Shown here one piece after another: positions 54,296 to 63,962 of a DNA stretch of 64,000 bases. The notes beneath the pieces were generated by a model. It was not told the DNA's origin, searched no databases, and was given only the letters and a program-made list of their open reading frames with translations. Origin of the DNA: Pseudomonas viciae (GTDB lineage Bacteria; Pseudomonadota; Gammaproteobacteria; Pseudomonadales; Pseudomonadaceae); contig NZ_CP035088.1 of NCBI RefSeq assembly GCF_004786035.1, forward strand, positions 81,001 through 145,000. Direction: 5' to 3'. Each line of letters starts with the position of its first letter. Within the stretch, counting starts at the first letter, position 1. Made by a program: the position numbers and the translations under genes.

Positions 54296-54613
54296 TCAGA
54301 TCACCAGAATGGCCTGGGCCAGCTGCGCATCGGTGGCAGTCAACTGCGGCGCTTGCTGGCGGATGTAATCCAGGGCGCTTTCCAGTTTCACACCCCGGAT
54401 TGCGCCTTCACTGGCCACGAAGCTGGCTGCGTCGTCGCGGGCGGCCTGAACGATTTTGTTATCGCGCAGCGATGAGGTTGCATCGGAGGTGACGTCGGAC
54501 GTGGCCTTGAGTGCACCCACGATGGAGTCGGTGGTGACGATAAAGCTGCTGGCATTGGAATGGGCGGTTACGGCCAGCAGGGCGGCAGCGCTGAGCAGAC
54601 GAAGACGGATCAT
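54296..54613 (-). CDS. DUF2388 secreted small protein, copy 3
   Basis: The 105-residue precursor has a signal peptide (about 1-21) and the same core, KIVQAARDDAASFVASEG, then KLESALDYIRQQ. AAGGAG precedes the ATG at 54613. It lies about 106 bases from copy 2 and is first in the probable four-gene operon. Confidence 0.85.
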   Translation of the reverse strand: MIRLRLLSAAALLAVTAHSNASSFIVTTDSIVGALKATSDVTSDATSSLRDNKIVQAARDDAASFVASEGAIRGVKLESALDYIRQQAPQLTATDAQLAQAILVI

Positions 54614-54936
54614 GATGAAACTCCTTAACAATAAGAAAGGCCGGTGCGTGTAGCTGGAGAGGAGACGCATGCTCGACTCGCTTCGCCACGTTCGGTTCGA
54701 TATTAGGTCAGAACGCGTCGGCTGACAGCCTTGGGATGGCCGCTGACGATTTTATCGCGGTGCCAGTAAAACTGTACTGGTTAATTTTTAATATGTTTAA
54801 AACTGTTTTTTCGTGGTGTTGACATGAAAATCAAACCCGGAAACGACAAAACCCGCCGTGGTTTCCCACGACGGGTTTTGTTTGTTCAATTCGATGCTGG
54901 CGGTGGACCCGGTGGGTCAGGGCCAGCGACGCTAAA
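54614..54936. other. Intergenic region between DUF2388 copy 3 and the DUF1127 gene
   Basis: These 323 bases must hold the DUF2388 promoter. They contain an ACTGTACTGG word (54771-54780) and, near the right end, the terminator of the DUF1127 gene. No other gene is seen. Confidence 0.6.
54847..54880 (-). terminator. Rho-independent terminator of the DUF1127 gene
   Basis: CAAAACCCGCCGTG pairs with CACGACGGGTTTTG with a single mismatch and a six-base loop. The A- and T-rich flanks make it able to work in both directions. It lies 56 bases beyond the minus-strand DUF1127 gene. Confidence 0.85.
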
Positions 54937-55152
54937 TTAGCGCCAGAACGGCTTGCTCAGCTCTTCGTAGCGTTGTGCTTCGCTGATACCGGCGTCAGCC
55001 AGCAGGCGCGAATCCAGACGGGCCAGTTGGTGGCGGCTGGCGATGCGGCGCTGCCACAACATCAGGTTAGCGATAACGCGAAGAGGCAGGGAAGCCTGGT
55101 TTTTTGCAGCTTTGTCTTCGAAAAACAGCTCGGAACTGAGTGTACGTTCCAT
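54937..55152 (-). CDS. DUF1127 (YjiS-like) small protein
   Basis: DUF1127 proteins are small basic proteins with an amphipathic C-terminal motif. This 71-residue protein has the family pattern near its end (RHQLARLDSRLLADAGISEA). ATG 55152 is preferred because GGAAGG lies 9 bases upstream; the earlier ATG at 55161 abuts that site. In other bacteria related proteins affect RNA turnover or phosphate uptake; no role can be assigned here. The long 5' region holds repeated ACTGTA-type words. Confidence 0.85.
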   Translation of the reverse strand: MERTLSSELFFEDKAAKNQASLPLRVIANLMLWQRRIASRHQLARLDSRLLADAGISEAQRYEELSKPFWR

Positions 55153-55470
55153 GGTTGACATCCTTCCGCTTATGGCGGGATTAGGTAGTGGTTTAACTGG
55201 TGCCCATATTCCTCTCGTTTGGCCAGTCTCTCTAGATACAGTTCACCTGTATTGTGAGAGACCAGTTAACTGTTAAAGAGTGGTGTACTGGTCGATATTG
55301 AGGCAACTGTACCTGTCGGCACTAAATTGGTGCAATATCGGCGATCGGAGTGTGTTTTGTGGGAAAAGACTGTAAGAAAACACCGGTACAGCAGTACAGT
55401 TTTTGTCGCGTTTGCCACGAATGGCAGAGCCCAGCAAAACTGTATTTGCTGTCGCGGTGATCCAGTTGTA
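55153..55470. promoter_or_regulatory. Upstream region of the DUF1127 gene with repeated ACTGTA words
   Basis: There is no gene in these 318 bases. A symmetrical unit, ATACAG (55236-55241) and CTGTAT (55247-55252), sits within a larger imperfect inverted repeat (55222-55265). Further ACTGTAC, GTACAG and ACTGTAT words lie around 55306, 55369, 55385, 55394 and 55439. Such words resemble operators of GntR/MocR-type regulators, but no such regulator is encoded in the window. Confidence 0.6.
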
Positions 55471-56964
55471 TCAAACCGCCAACATGCACCCGGTTTCTTC
55501 CAGGTTCAGGTGCCAACTCAGTGCATCGCGCAAGATGTGCGGTGTATGCCCCCCCAAGGCGCATGCTGCTTCAAAGTAATCATTCAATGCCTGGCGGTAG
55601 GACGGGTGCACGCAGTTATCGATGACCACTCGTGCCCGCTCCCGTGGCGCCAGGCCCCGCAGGTCAGCCAGGCCGATCTCGGTCACCAGGATGTCGACAT
55701 CATGCTCTGTGTGGTCCACATGGCTGACCATCGGCACAACACTGGAAATCGCGCCGCCCTTGGCGATCGACTTGGTGACGAAAATTGCCAAGTGTGCATT
55801 TCGGGCGAAATCCCCTGAGCCGCCGATACCGTTCATCATCCGCGTGCCGCAGACATGGGTGGAGTTGACGTTGCCGTACAGGTCGAACTCCAGCGCTGTA
55901 TTGATGGCAATGATGCCCAGGCGGCGTACCACCTCCGGATGGTTGGAAATCTCCTGCGGGCGCAGGACCAATTTATCCTTATACCTTTCCAGATTTCCGA
56001 AGACGTCGGCATTGCGTCGAGCCGACAGTGTGATGGAGCTGCCCGAGGCAAAGCTCAGTTTGCCGGCGTCGATCAGATCGAACGTAGAATCCTGCAGCAC
56101 TTCGGAGTACATGGTCAGGTCTTCGAAGGGGGAGTCGATCAACCCGCACATCACGGCGTTGGCGATATTACCGATACCGGCCTGTAACGGTCCGAGCTTG
56201 TTGGTCATGCGTCCGGCCGCGACTTCCTGCTTGAAGAAATCGATTAAATGATCAGCGATAGCCTGGGTATCGCTGTCCGGTGGCAAAACTGTCGAAGGCG
56301 AATCGGCTTGGTTGGTAATGACAATAGCGGCTATTTTTTCCGGTGGAATCGGAATCGCGGAACTGCCAATACGGTCGTCGACCTTTATCAGGGGAATCGG
56401 CGTACGGGTCGGGCGATAGGTCGGGATATAGATGTCGTGCAGCCCTTCCAGGTTCGGATTGTGCGCCAGGTTGATTTCAACGATCACTTGTCTGGCGAAG
56501 ATGGCAAAACTGGCCGAGTTACCCACCGAGGTGGTCGGCACGATGTGCCCCTGCTCGGTAATGGCCACCGCTTCGATCACCGCAATGTCCGGCAGCTTGA
56601 GCTGGGCATTGCGCAGTTGTTCGACGGTTTCCGAGAGGTGCTGGTCGATGAACATCACCTCGCCTGCGTTGATCGCCTTGCGTAGTGTGCTGTCGACCTG
56701 GAAAGGCATGCGTCGCGCCAGCACACCCGCTTCGGTGAGCTCTTTATCCAAGTCATTACCCAGGCTCGCCCCGGTCATCAGGCTGATTTTCATGGGGGTG
56801 ACCTTGGCGCGCTCGGCCAGGGCGTGGGGCACTGCTTTTGCTTCTCCGGCGCGGGTAAAACCGCTCATGCCGACGGTCATGCCGTCCTGAATCAACAAGG
56901 CTGCTTCGGCAGCGCTCATCACTTTATTCAACAAAGAGGGCAAGCGGATGCGATCACGGTACAT
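55471..56964 (-). CDS. Acetyl-CoA hydrolase / CoA-transferase family protein
   Basis: The 497-residue enzyme belongs to the acetyl-CoA hydrolase/transferase family (succinyl-CoA:acetate or similar CoA transfer). Features are the N-terminal MTVGMSGFTRAGEAK glycine-rich segment, the GxGxxAxA-like turn GIGNIANAVM and the catalytic Glu in YSEVLQD (about 289-295), then GSSITLS and GIGGSGDFARNA. A likely role is acetate or short-chain acyl-CoA metabolism. It is monocistronic, bounded by the pntB terminator upstream. Confidence 0.92.
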   Translation of the reverse strand: MYRDRIRLPSLLNKVMSAAEAALLIQDGMTVGMSGFTRAGEAKAVPHALAERAKVTPMKISLMTGASLGNDLDKELTEAGVLARRMPFQVDSTLRKAINAGEVMFIDQHLSETVEQLRNAQLKLPDIAVIEAVAITEQGHIVPTTSVGNSASFAIFARQVIVEINLAHNPNLEGLHDIYIPTYRPTRTPIPLIKVDDRIGSSAIPIPPEKIAAIVITNQADSPSTVLPPDSDTQAIADHLIDFFKQEVAAGRMTNKLGPLQAGIGNIANAVMCGLIDSPFEDLTMYSEVLQDSTFDLIDAGKLSFASGSSITLSARRNADVFGNLERYKDKLVLRPQEISNHPEVVRRLGIIAINTALEFDLYGNVNSTHVCGTRMMNGIGGSGDFARNAHLAIFVTKSIAKGGAISSVVPMVSHVDHTEHDVDILVTEIGLADLRGLAPRERARVVIDNCVHPSYRQALNDYFEAACALGGHTPHILRDALSWHLNLEETGCMLAV

Positions 56965-57116
56965 GGAGGATTATCTCGGGCTGGAAGCAAGATGCGCAGT
57001 CTAGTGAATTCGCGCCGTGCCCGACCCGCTACAAAAGTCGCATTTTAGGCGTCTATTACGGGCGTTTCAGGCAAAACATTATTACCGGATCGGTAACGTT
57101 CGGCCTTGATACAAAT

Positions 57117-57141
57117 CAAAACGCCCCGACAAGTCGGGGCG
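57117..57141 (-). terminator. Rho-independent terminator of the pnt operon
   Basis: The perfect stem CGCCCCGAC-AA-GTCGGGGCG (57122-57141 on the plus strand) is followed on the minus strand by GTTTTGATTTG, a T-rich tail. It lies 22 bases beyond the pntB stop. Confidence 0.9.
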
Positions 57142-57162
57142 CTAGTGGTGACGCAGTGAGCT

Positions 57163-58599
57163 TTATTCCACTGCTTTGACCATGTCTTCGATGACCTTCT
57201 TGGCGTCGCCGAACACCATCATGGTCTTGTCGAGATAGAACAGTTCGTTGTCCAGGCCGGCGTAACCGCTGGCCATCGAGCGCTTGTTGACGATGATGGT
57301 CTTGGCCTTGAACGCTTCGAGGATCGGCATGCCGGCAATCGGCGACTTCGGATCGTTCTTCGCCGCCGGGTTCACCACGTCGTTGGCGCCGAGCACCAGC
57401 ACCACGTCGGCCTGGCCGAACTCGGAGTTGATGTCTTCCATCTCGAACACCTGATCGTAAGGCACTTCGGCCTCGGCCAGCAGCACGTTCATGTGTCCGG
57501 GCATGCGACCGGCCACCGGGTGGATCGCGTATTTAACGGTCACGCCGTGGTGGGTCAGCTTCTCGGTCAGCTCTTTCAGCGCGTGCTGCGCCCGTGCTAC
57601 CGCCAGGCCGTAGCCCGGCACGATGATCACGGTGTCGGCGTTGGTCAGCAGGAAGGTCGCGTCGTCGGCCGAACCGGATTTCACCGGTCGCGCTTCTTTG
57701 GAGCCTGCCGGGCCAGCAGCATCCGCTGTGTTGCCGAAACCGCCGAGCAATACGTTGAAGAACGACCGGTTCATGGCCTTGCACATGATGTACGAGAGGA
57801 TCGCACCGCTCGAACCCACCAACGAACCGGCAATGATCAGCATCGAGTTGTTCAGCGAGAAGCCGATACCCGCTGCGGCCCAACCGGAATAGCTGTTGAG
57901 CATCGAGACGACCACCGGCATGTCCGCACCGCCGATCGGGATGATGATCAACACGCCCAGTACGAACGCCAGGGCCAGCATCAAGGCGAACGCGCCGAGA
58001 TTGCCGGTGAACATGAAGGTCAGGCCCAGGCCCAGTGTTGCAAGGCCGAGGATCAGGTTGAGCTTGTGCTGGCCGCCAAACTGTACCGGTGCGCCTTGGA
58101 ACAGGCGGAACTTGTACTTGCCCGACAGTTTGCCAAAGGCGATCACCGAACCGGAGAAGGTAATTGCACCAATGGCTGCGCCGAGGAACAGCTCCAGTCG
58201 GTTACCGGCCGGAATCGCATCGCCCAACTGCTTGACGATGCCCAGGGACTGCGGCTCGACGACGGCGGCAATAGCGATAAACACTGCGGCCAGGCCGATC
58301 ATGCTGTGCATGAACGCCACCAGCTCCGGCATCTTGGTCATCTCGACACGCTTGGCCATGATCGAACCGGCGGTGCCGCCAACCAGCAGGCCGACGATGA
58401 CGTAGCCGATGCCGGCAGTGGCCAGCTCAGCGCCGAGCTTATAGATGAGGCCCACAGTGGTGAGCACCGCCAGCGCCATGCCGAGCATGCCGAACAGGTT
58501 GCCGCGTCGCGAGGTGGTGGGGTGCGACAGGCCTTTGAGGGCCTGGATGAAACAGATCGACGCGATCAGGTAGAGCGTCGTTACCAGGTTCATGCTCAT
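57163..58599 (-). CDS. pntB: NAD(P) transhydrogenase subunit beta
   Basis: PntB makes up the NADP(H)-binding domain and part of the membrane proton channel that couples hydride transfer from NADH to NADP+ with proton movement. The 478-residue protein has about nine helices and then a C-terminal nucleotide domain with GYGLAVARAQHAL and VLVLGANDVVNPAA. ATG 58599 (MSMNLV) overlaps the preceding stop by one base. Confidence 0.96.
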   Translation of the reverse strand: MSMNLVTTLYLIASICFIQALKGLSHPTTSRRGNLFGMLGMALAVLTTVGLIYKLGAELATAGIGYVIVGLLVGGTAGSIMAKRVEMTKMPELVAFMHSMIGLAAVFIAIAAVVEPQSLGIVKQLGDAIPAGNRLELFLGAAIGAITFSGSVIAFGKLSGKYKFRLFQGAPVQFGGQHKLNLILGLATLGLGLTFMFTGNLGAFALMLALAFVLGVLIIIPIGGADMPVVVSMLNSYSGWAAAGIGFSLNNSMLIIAGSLVGSSGAILSYIMCKAMNRSFFNVLLGGFGNTADAAGPAGSKEARPVKSGSADDATFLLTNADTVIIVPGYGLAVARAQHALKELTEKLTHHGVTVKYAIHPVAGRMPGHMNVLLAEAEVPYDQVFEMEDINSEFGQADVVLVLGANDVVNPAAKNDPKSPIAGMPILEAFKAKTIIVNKRSMASGYAGLDNELFYLDKTMMVFGDAKKVIEDMVKAVE

Positions 58600-58922
58600 T
58601 ACTTGGGCGCCTCTTCTTTTACGGCTTTCGGGGCTTTTTTCTTGAACATCTCGAGCATGCGGCGCGTCACCAGGAAGCCACCGAACACGTTCACTGCCGC
58701 CAGGGCCACGGCGAGGGTGCCCATGGTCTTGCCCAAAGGGGTCACGGTCAGCGCGGCGGCGAGCATGGCGCCAACGATCACGATCGCCGAAATGGCGTTG
58801 GTCACCGCCATCAACGGTGTGTGCAGTGCGGGTGTAACGTTCCAGACCACGTGGTAACCGACATAAATCGCCAGCACGAAGATGATCAGGTTGTAGATAC
58901 CGGGGGAGATAAGCTCTTCCAT
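58599..58922 (-). CDS. pntAB: NAD(P) transhydrogenase alpha subunit, membrane part (PntAB)
   Basis: In this split-alpha arrangement the small subunit supplies the three membrane helices that are C-terminal in single-chain PntA. The 107-residue product has hydrophobic segments at about 8-25, 33-53 and 58-80. It lies 15 bases after pntAA, and its TAA overlaps the ATG of pntB. Confidence 0.95.
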   Translation of the reverse strand: MEELISPGIYNLIIFVLAIYVGYHVVWNVTPALHTPLMAVTNAISAIVIVGAMLAAALTVTPLGKTMGTLAVALAAVNVFGGFLVTRRMLEMFKKKAPKAVKEEAPK

Positions 58923-58937
58923 TGTCTGAATCCCTGC

Positions 58938-60059
58938 TTAGGCGTTTTTGCGGATGACCTGGCCGTCGCGGCACATCAGGCACGCGGCGACGATGTCGTC
59001 TTCCAGGTTCACGTCGAACTGACCTTCCTTGGTGAAGACCAGCTTCAGGAAGTCCAGCAGGTTGCGGGCGTACAGCGCCGAAGCATCGGCCGCGACTTCG
59101 CCAGCCAGGTTGGTCGGGCCGCAGATGGTCACGCCATTCTCGACCACCACCTGATCAGCCACAGTCAGCGGGCAGTTGCCGCCCTGAGCCGCTGCCAGGT
59201 CGATGACCACCGAGCCGGGTTTCATCTGCGCCACGGTTTCGGCACTCAGCAAGGTTGGCGCCTTGCGGCCCGGAATCAACGCCGTGGTGATGACGATGTC
59301 GGCCTGTTTGGCGCGCTCGTGCACGGCCTGGGCCTGGCGTTGCATCCAACTGGCTGGCATCGGGCGGGCGTATCCGCCGACACCGACAGCGCACTCGCGC
59401 TCTTCGTCAGTTTCGTAGGGCACGTCGACGAACTTGGCGCCGAGGGATTCGATTTGCTCCTTCACCGCAGGTCGTACATCCGACGCCTCGATTACCGCGC
59501 CCAGGCGCTTGGCCGTGGCAATTGCCTGCAGCCCGGCCACGCCGGCGCCGAGAATCAGCACGCGTGCCGCTTTCACAGTGCCTGCAGCGGTCATCAGCAT
59601 CGGCATGAAGCGTGGATAGTGGTGAGCGGCCAGCAGCACGGCTTTGTAGCCGGCAATGTTCGCTTGAGACGACAGCACATCCAGGCTCTGGGCGCGGGAG
59701 GTACGTGGCGCAGCCTCCAGGGCGAAAGCGGTAATACCGCGTTCGGCCAGCTTGGCGATGGTTTCGTTGTTGAACGGATTGAGCATGCCCACCAGAACGG
59801 TGCCGCTCTTGATCAACGTCAGTTCGCTGTCGCTGGGGGCGACCACCTTGAGAATCAGTTCGGCCCCGAACGCATCATTGGCACTGCCAATGGTTGCACC
59901 CGCGGCTTCATAAGCACTGTCGATAACGCTGGCCTTGATGCCGGCACCGCTTTGAACAGTGACTTTATGACCTTGGCCGATCAGCTTCTTGATGGTTTCC
60001 GGGGTTGCAGCAACCCGTGTTTCACCCGTTTGGGTTTCGAGGGGAACACCAATGTGCAC
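58938..60059 (-). CDS. pntAA: NAD(P) transhydrogenase alpha subunit, NAD-binding part (PntAA)
   Basis: This part binds NAD(H) and resembles alanine dehydrogenase. The 373-residue product has the family N-terminus (HIGVPLETQTGETRVAATPE) and the Rossmann motif GAGVAGLQA near 172-180. It starts at GTG 60059, chosen because GGAG lies 7 bases upstream and the family begins with HIGVP; the open frame continues to 60134 without such support. First gene of the pnt operon. Confidence 0.95.
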   Translation of the reverse strand: MHIGVPLETQTGETRVAATPETIKKLIGQGHKVTVQSGAGIKASVIDSAYEAAGATIGSANDAFGAELILKVVAPSDSELTLIKSGTVLVGMLNPFNNETIAKLAERGITAFALEAAPRTSRAQSLDVLSSQANIAGYKAVLLAAHHYPRFMPMLMTAAGTVKAARVLILGAGVAGLQAIATAKRLGAVIEASDVRPAVKEQIESLGAKFVDVPYETDEERECAVGVGGYARPMPASWMQRQAQAVHERAKQADIVITTALIPGRKAPTLLSAETVAQMKPGSVVIDLAAAQGGNCPLTVADQVVVENGVTICGPTNLAGEVAADASALYARNLLDFLKLVFTKEGQFDVNLEDDIVAACLMCRDGQVIRKNA

Positions 60060-60493
60060 GTCAAATCTCCTGCGTGATCTTATTGAGTAAACCCAGGCAC
60101 TTCGGATGGTGCGGCTGGGGCGGCCGATCAGCACGATCCCGCCGAATCAGGCGGGGCGCGGCATTTTGCAGGCGAAAATTCAGCCCTTCAAGGGATTATG
60201 ACTGGTGACGGAAAATTAACTACAAGTCACCCTGTGACCGAATGTCGCAATTGTTGATCGGAACCCCGTGTAGGCCGTACGTTTCAAGGATTTAGGCCCG
60301 AATTGACCAATTTTCCCATCGGCCAGATGAATAAGCCCTGATGCGCTGCGCGATATGGCTCAAAGCCATGTATTTAAACGCTTCAGAGACTACTGGACTG
60401 ACTTCATAGCAGACTGACTGAATGCGACATAAACTTATATCTGTAGCGACTTTTGTTAGTTGACTACCTAAGGTGTTTACAGTTTTTTCTTTA
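60060..60493. promoter_or_regulatory. Intergenic region upstream of pntAA
   Basis: These 434 bases hold the pnt promoter and the 3' end of the LysR transcript. I see no strong hairpin, REP or clear promoter. A short minus-strand frame (60292-60528) overlaps the LysR gene end and shows no support. Confidence 0.45.
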
Positions 60494-61390
60494 TTAATCA
60501 AGCTGATAGCTCGTTGCTTGTTGTACAAGCCAATCGCGAAAAGCCCGAAGAGATGCAGATTCGACCTTTCGTTCAGGAATCATCAGGTAATAGGCCTTGA
60601 TACTCGACAGTGCATTCCGGTTGGCAACGACCAGTCGTTTCTCTGCCAGTTCACGCTGGATCAAAAAGGGTGGGATCAACGCAACTCCCATATCGTGCAT
60701 GGCTGCCTGGGCAAGCATGGAGAATAGTTCATAACGCGGGCCTGTCAGGTCTCGGGCAATGTTCAGGCTCTGTGAGTTGAACCACTGGCGCCAGGCATAC
60801 GGGCGAGTGGTCTGCTGGAGCAAGGGCAATTCGGCGATGGCCTCCGGTGTCAGGCTCTGCTTGCCGCCCAGTAAGGTAGGGCTGCATACCGGCATCGGAT
60901 TTTCGCCCATCAGTTTGTGGGACTCGGTACCAGGCCAGTCCGCATCGCCGAAATAGATGGCTGCGTCAAACTCCGTGTCCGCAAAGAGGAAGGGTCGCGT
61001 GCGGTTGGTCAAGTTGACGGTGACTTCCGGATGCTGTTGTTGGAAGTCCTTGAGGCGCGGTAATAGCCATTGGGTGCCAAACGTGGGTACCACCGCCAGC
61101 TCGATGACGTTCGCGCCGGTGTGTCCCATCACCGAAAGGGTATCGCGCTCCACAGCGTCCAGTTGGGTGGCAACCCGGCGGCTGTAGGAAAGACCTGCTT
61201 CGGTCAGTTTGACCCCGCGTCGTGAGCGTCGGAACAACTCCACGCTGAGGAATTCTTCCAGGCTGGCAATCTGTCGGCAAATAGCCCCTTGCGTCAGAGA
61301 AAGCTCTTGCGCCGCTTTGGTGAAGCTCTCGTGACGTGCCGCAGCTTCAAAACTGATTAGGGCGGTGGTGCTGGGGATTTTGCGGCGCAT
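60494..61390 (-). CDS. LysR-family regulator (GcdR-like) of glutarate genes
   Basis: The 298-residue LysR regulator has an N-terminal winged helix-turn-helix (ALISFEAAARHESFTKAA, LTQGAICRQIASLE) and a C-terminal effector-binding domain. It is divergent from the glutaryl-CoA dehydrogenase gene, the arrangement of gcdR-gcdHG in Pseudomonas, so glutarate or a related CoA ester is the likely inducer. ATG 61390 is preferred; an in-frame GTG lies at 61405. Confidence 0.9.
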   Translation of the reverse strand: MRRKIPSTTALISFEAAARHESFTKAAQELSLTQGAICRQIASLEEFLSVELFRRSRRGVKLTEAGLSYSRRVATQLDAVERDTLSVMGHTGANVIELAVVPTFGTQWLLPRLKDFQQQHPEVTVNLTNRTRPFLFADTEFDAAIYFGDADWPGTESHKLMGENPMPVCSPTLLGGKQSLTPEAIAELPLLQQTTRPYAWRQWFNSQSLNIARDLTGPRYELFSMLAQAAMHDMGVALIPPFLIQRELAEKRLVVANRNALSSIKAYYLMIPERKVESASLRAFRDWLVQQATSYQLD

Positions 61391-61547
61391 ATACGAAAGC
61401 CTCACTCAAGATCGACATAAACAGGGTTCATGACGTTTACGGAGTGAGAAATTAGCACAAGACTATGCGGAATCCTCGTTTGCCCTCGTAGGAAACCGCG
61501 CCTAGGATCAATCCACGATTTTTCATTTAGTTGGCGAGGACTCTTTC
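61391..61547. promoter_or_regulatory. Divergent control region between the LysR gene and gcdH
   Basis: These 157 bases should carry both promoters and the LysR operator (T-N11-A type). Candidate words such as ATTAGCACAAGACTAT are present, but none is decisive by eye. Confidence 0.5.
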
Positions 61548-62729
61548 ATGGCCGGTAAAGCGAGCTTCAACTGGATCGATCCATTGTTGCTGGACCAGCA
61601 GCTCACCGAAGAAGAACGCATGATTCGCGACACTGCTGAGCAGTTCGCCCAACAGAAGCTCGCGCCGCGAGTGCTGGAAGCGTTCCGTCATGAGAAAACC
61701 GACCCGGCGATCTTCCGTGAAATGGGGGAAGTGGGGCTGCTGGGCGCAACCATTCCCGAACAATACGGTGGCAGTGGGCTGAACTACGTCAGCTATGGCC
61801 TGATCGCCCGCGAAGTGGAGCGCGTCGATTCCGGCTATCGCTCAATGATGAGTGTGCAGTCCTCGCTGGTCATGGTGCCGATCAATGAATTCGGCACCGA
61901 GGCCCAAAAGCAAAAGTACCTGCCCAAGCTGGCTTCCGGTGAATGGATCGGTTGCTTCGGTCTGACAGAGCCGAACCATGGTTCCGACCCGGGGGCGATG
62001 ATTACTCGTGCGCGCAAGGTGGAGGGCGGCTACAGCCTGACGGGCAGCAAGATGTGGATCACCAACAGCCCTATCGCCGACGTATTTGTTGTCTGGGGCA
62101 AGGACGACGCGGGGGATATCCGCGGCTTTGTGCTCGAGAAAGGCTGGAAAGGTCTGAGCGCACCGGCCATTCATGGCAAGGTCGGCCTGCGTGCGTCGAT
62201 CACCGGCGAGATCGTCATGGACAACGTGTTCGTTCCGGAAGAGAACATCTTCCCGGATGTCCGGGGTCTGAAGGGGCCGTTCACTTGTCTGAATTCGGCG
62301 CGCTACGGCATCTCCTGGGGTGCCTTGGGTGCCGCCGAGTTTTGCTGGCACACCGCTCGCCAATATACGTTGGACCGGCAGCAGTTCGGTCGCCCTCTGG
62401 CCGCCAATCAGTTGATCCAGAAGAAGCTGGCCGACATGCAGACCGAAATCACTCTTGCCCTACAAGGATGTCTGCGTCTGGGGCGTATGAAAGATGAGGG
62501 TACGGCTGCGGTTGAAATCACTTCGATCATGAAGCGCAACTCCTGCGGCAAGTCTCTGGATATCGCTCGCATGGCACGGGACATGTTGGGCGGCAACGGT
62601 ATCTCCGATGAGTTCGGCATCGCCCGTCATCTGGTGAACCTTGAGGTGGTGAACACCTACGAAGGCACGCACGACGTTCATGCCCTCATTCTTGGGCGTG
62701 CGCAAACCGGCATCCAGGCGTTCTATTAA
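61548..62729 (+). CDS. gcdH: Glutaryl-CoA dehydrogenase
   Basis: This FAD enzyme oxidises and decarboxylates glutaryl-CoA to crotonyl-CoA in lysine and glutarate catabolism. The 393-residue acyl-CoA dehydrogenase has the family FAD/substrate segments ([16 protein letters not shown] near 139-154, [17 protein letters not shown]) and the catalytic Glu in [11 protein letters not shown] near 376. It is followed 12 bases later by the CoA transferase gene. Confidence 0.96.
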   Translation: MAGKASFNWIDPLLLDQQLTEEERMIRDTAEQFAQQKLAPRVLEAFRHEKTDPAIFREMGEVGLLGATIPEQYGGSGLNYVSYGLIAREVERVDSGYRSMMSVQSSLVMVPINEFGTEAQKQKYLPKLASGEWIGCFGLTEPNHGSDPGAMITRARKVEGGYSLTGSKMWITNSPIADVFVVWGKDDAGDIRGFVLEKGWKGLSAPAIHGKVGLRASITGEIVMDNVFVPEENIFPDVRGLKGPFTCLNSARYGISWGALGAAEFCWHTARQYTLDRQQFGRPLAANQLIQKKLADMQTEITLALQGCLRLGRMKDEGTAAVEITSIMKRNSCGKSLDIARMARDMLGGNGISDEFGIARHLVNLEVVNTYEGTHDVHALILGRAQTGIQAFY

Positions 62730-62741
62730 TAGGAGGACGGT

Positions 62742-63962
62742 ATGGGCGCGCTTTCGCACCTGCGGGTATTGGATTTATCGAGGGTGCTGGCTGGGCCTTG
62801 GGCCGGACAGATCCTGGCTGACCTGGGGGCTGAGGTTATCAAGGTCGAGCGTCCGGGCAATGGTGACGATACGCGCGCCTGGGGGCCGCCCTTCCTAAAG
62901 GATGCCTATGGCGAGAATACGACCGAGGCGGCGTATTACTTGTCGGCCAATCGCAACAAGCAATCGGTAACCATCGATTTCACTCGTCCCGAGGGGCAGA
63001 AGCTGGTGCGGGAACTGGCGGCCAAGTCCGACATCCTGATCGAGAACTTCAAGGTGGGTGGGTTGGCGGCTTATGGTCTGGACTACGACTCGCTGAAGGC
63101 GGCCAACCCGCAATTGATCTATTGCTCGATTACCGGGTTCGGCCAGACTGGTCCTTATGCCAAGCGCGCCGGGTATGACTTCATGATTCAGGGGCTGGGA
63201 GGCTTGATGAGCCTTACGGGGCGCCCTGAAGGTGATGAGGGGGCGGGGCCGGTGAAAGTCGGGGTCGCGCTCACGGATATTCTGACGGGTGTTTATTCGA
63301 CTGTTGCCATTCTGGCGGCGCTGGCTCACCGCGAGCACGCAGGCGGTGGGCAGCATATCGATATGGCCTTGCTGGATGTTCAGGTGGCTTGCCTGGCCAA
63401 CCAGGCAATGAACTACCTGACCACGGGTGCTGCGCCGAAACGATTAGGTAACGCCCATCCGAACATCGTGCCCTACCAGGATTTCCCTACGGCTGACGGT
63501 GACTTCATCCTTACCGTGGGGAATGACGGCCAGTTCCGAAAATTTGCCGAGGTGGCCGGTCAGCCGCAATGGGCTGATGATCCTCGTTTCGCGACAAACA
63601 AACTGCGGGTGGCGAACAGGGCGGTATTGATTCCTTTGATTCGCCAGGCGACGGTCTTCAAGACTACTGCCGAGTGGGTGGCTCAGTTGGAGCAGGCCGG
63701 TGTGCCTTGTGGGCCAATCAACGATCTGGCGCAGGTGTTTGCTGACCCCCAGGTGCAGGCTCGTGGGCTGGCGATGGAATTGCCTCACGCGCTGGCGGGT
63801 AAAGTACCGCAGGTGGCCAACCCGATTCGGCTGTCCGAGACGCCGGTGGAGTATCGCAGCGCGCCTCCTTTATTGGGAGAGCACACGCTGGAGGTGCTGC
63901 AGCGGGTATTGGGAGTGGATGAGGCTACGGTGACGGCTTTCAGGGAGGCCGGGATCCTTTGA
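62742..63962 (+). CDS. Type III CoA transferase (CaiB/BaiF family), probable glutarate CoA-transferase
   Basis: The 406-residue CaiB/BaiF enzyme presumably activates glutarate to glutaryl-CoA, feeding GcdH. It has the family N-terminus (LRVLDLSRVLAGPWAGQILADLGAEVIKVE, cited by its parts LDLSRVLAGPWA and LGAEVIKVE), the SANRNKQSVTIDF segment, and the catalytic Asp region in GGGQHIDMALLDVQ. AGGAGG lies just before the ATG at 62742. The substrate is inferred from the gcdH operon. Confidence 0.92.
   Translation: MGALSHLRVLDLSRVLAGPWAGQILADLGAEVIKVERPGNGDDTRAWGPPFLKDAYGENTTEAAYYLSANRNKQSVTIDFTRPEGQKLVRELAAKSDILIENFKVGGLAAYGLDYDSLKAANPQLIYCSITGFGQTGPYAKRAGYDFMIQGLGGLMSLTGRPEGDEGAGPVKVGVALTDILTGVYSTVAILAALAHREHAGGGQHIDMALLDVQVACLANQAMNYLTTGAAPKRLGNAHPNIVPYQDFPTADGDFILTVGNDGQFRKFAEVAGQPQWADDPRFATNKLRVANRAVLIPLIRQATVFKTTAEWVAQLEQAGVPCGPINDLAQVFADPQVQARGLAMELPHALAGKVPQVANPIRLSETPVEYRSAPPLLGEHTLEVLQRVLGVDEATVTAFREAGIL

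Noticed and set aside
60292..60528. Short minus-strand frame after the LysR gene
   Set aside because: It overlaps the end of the LysR gene, has no ribosome site and no recognisable protein features.
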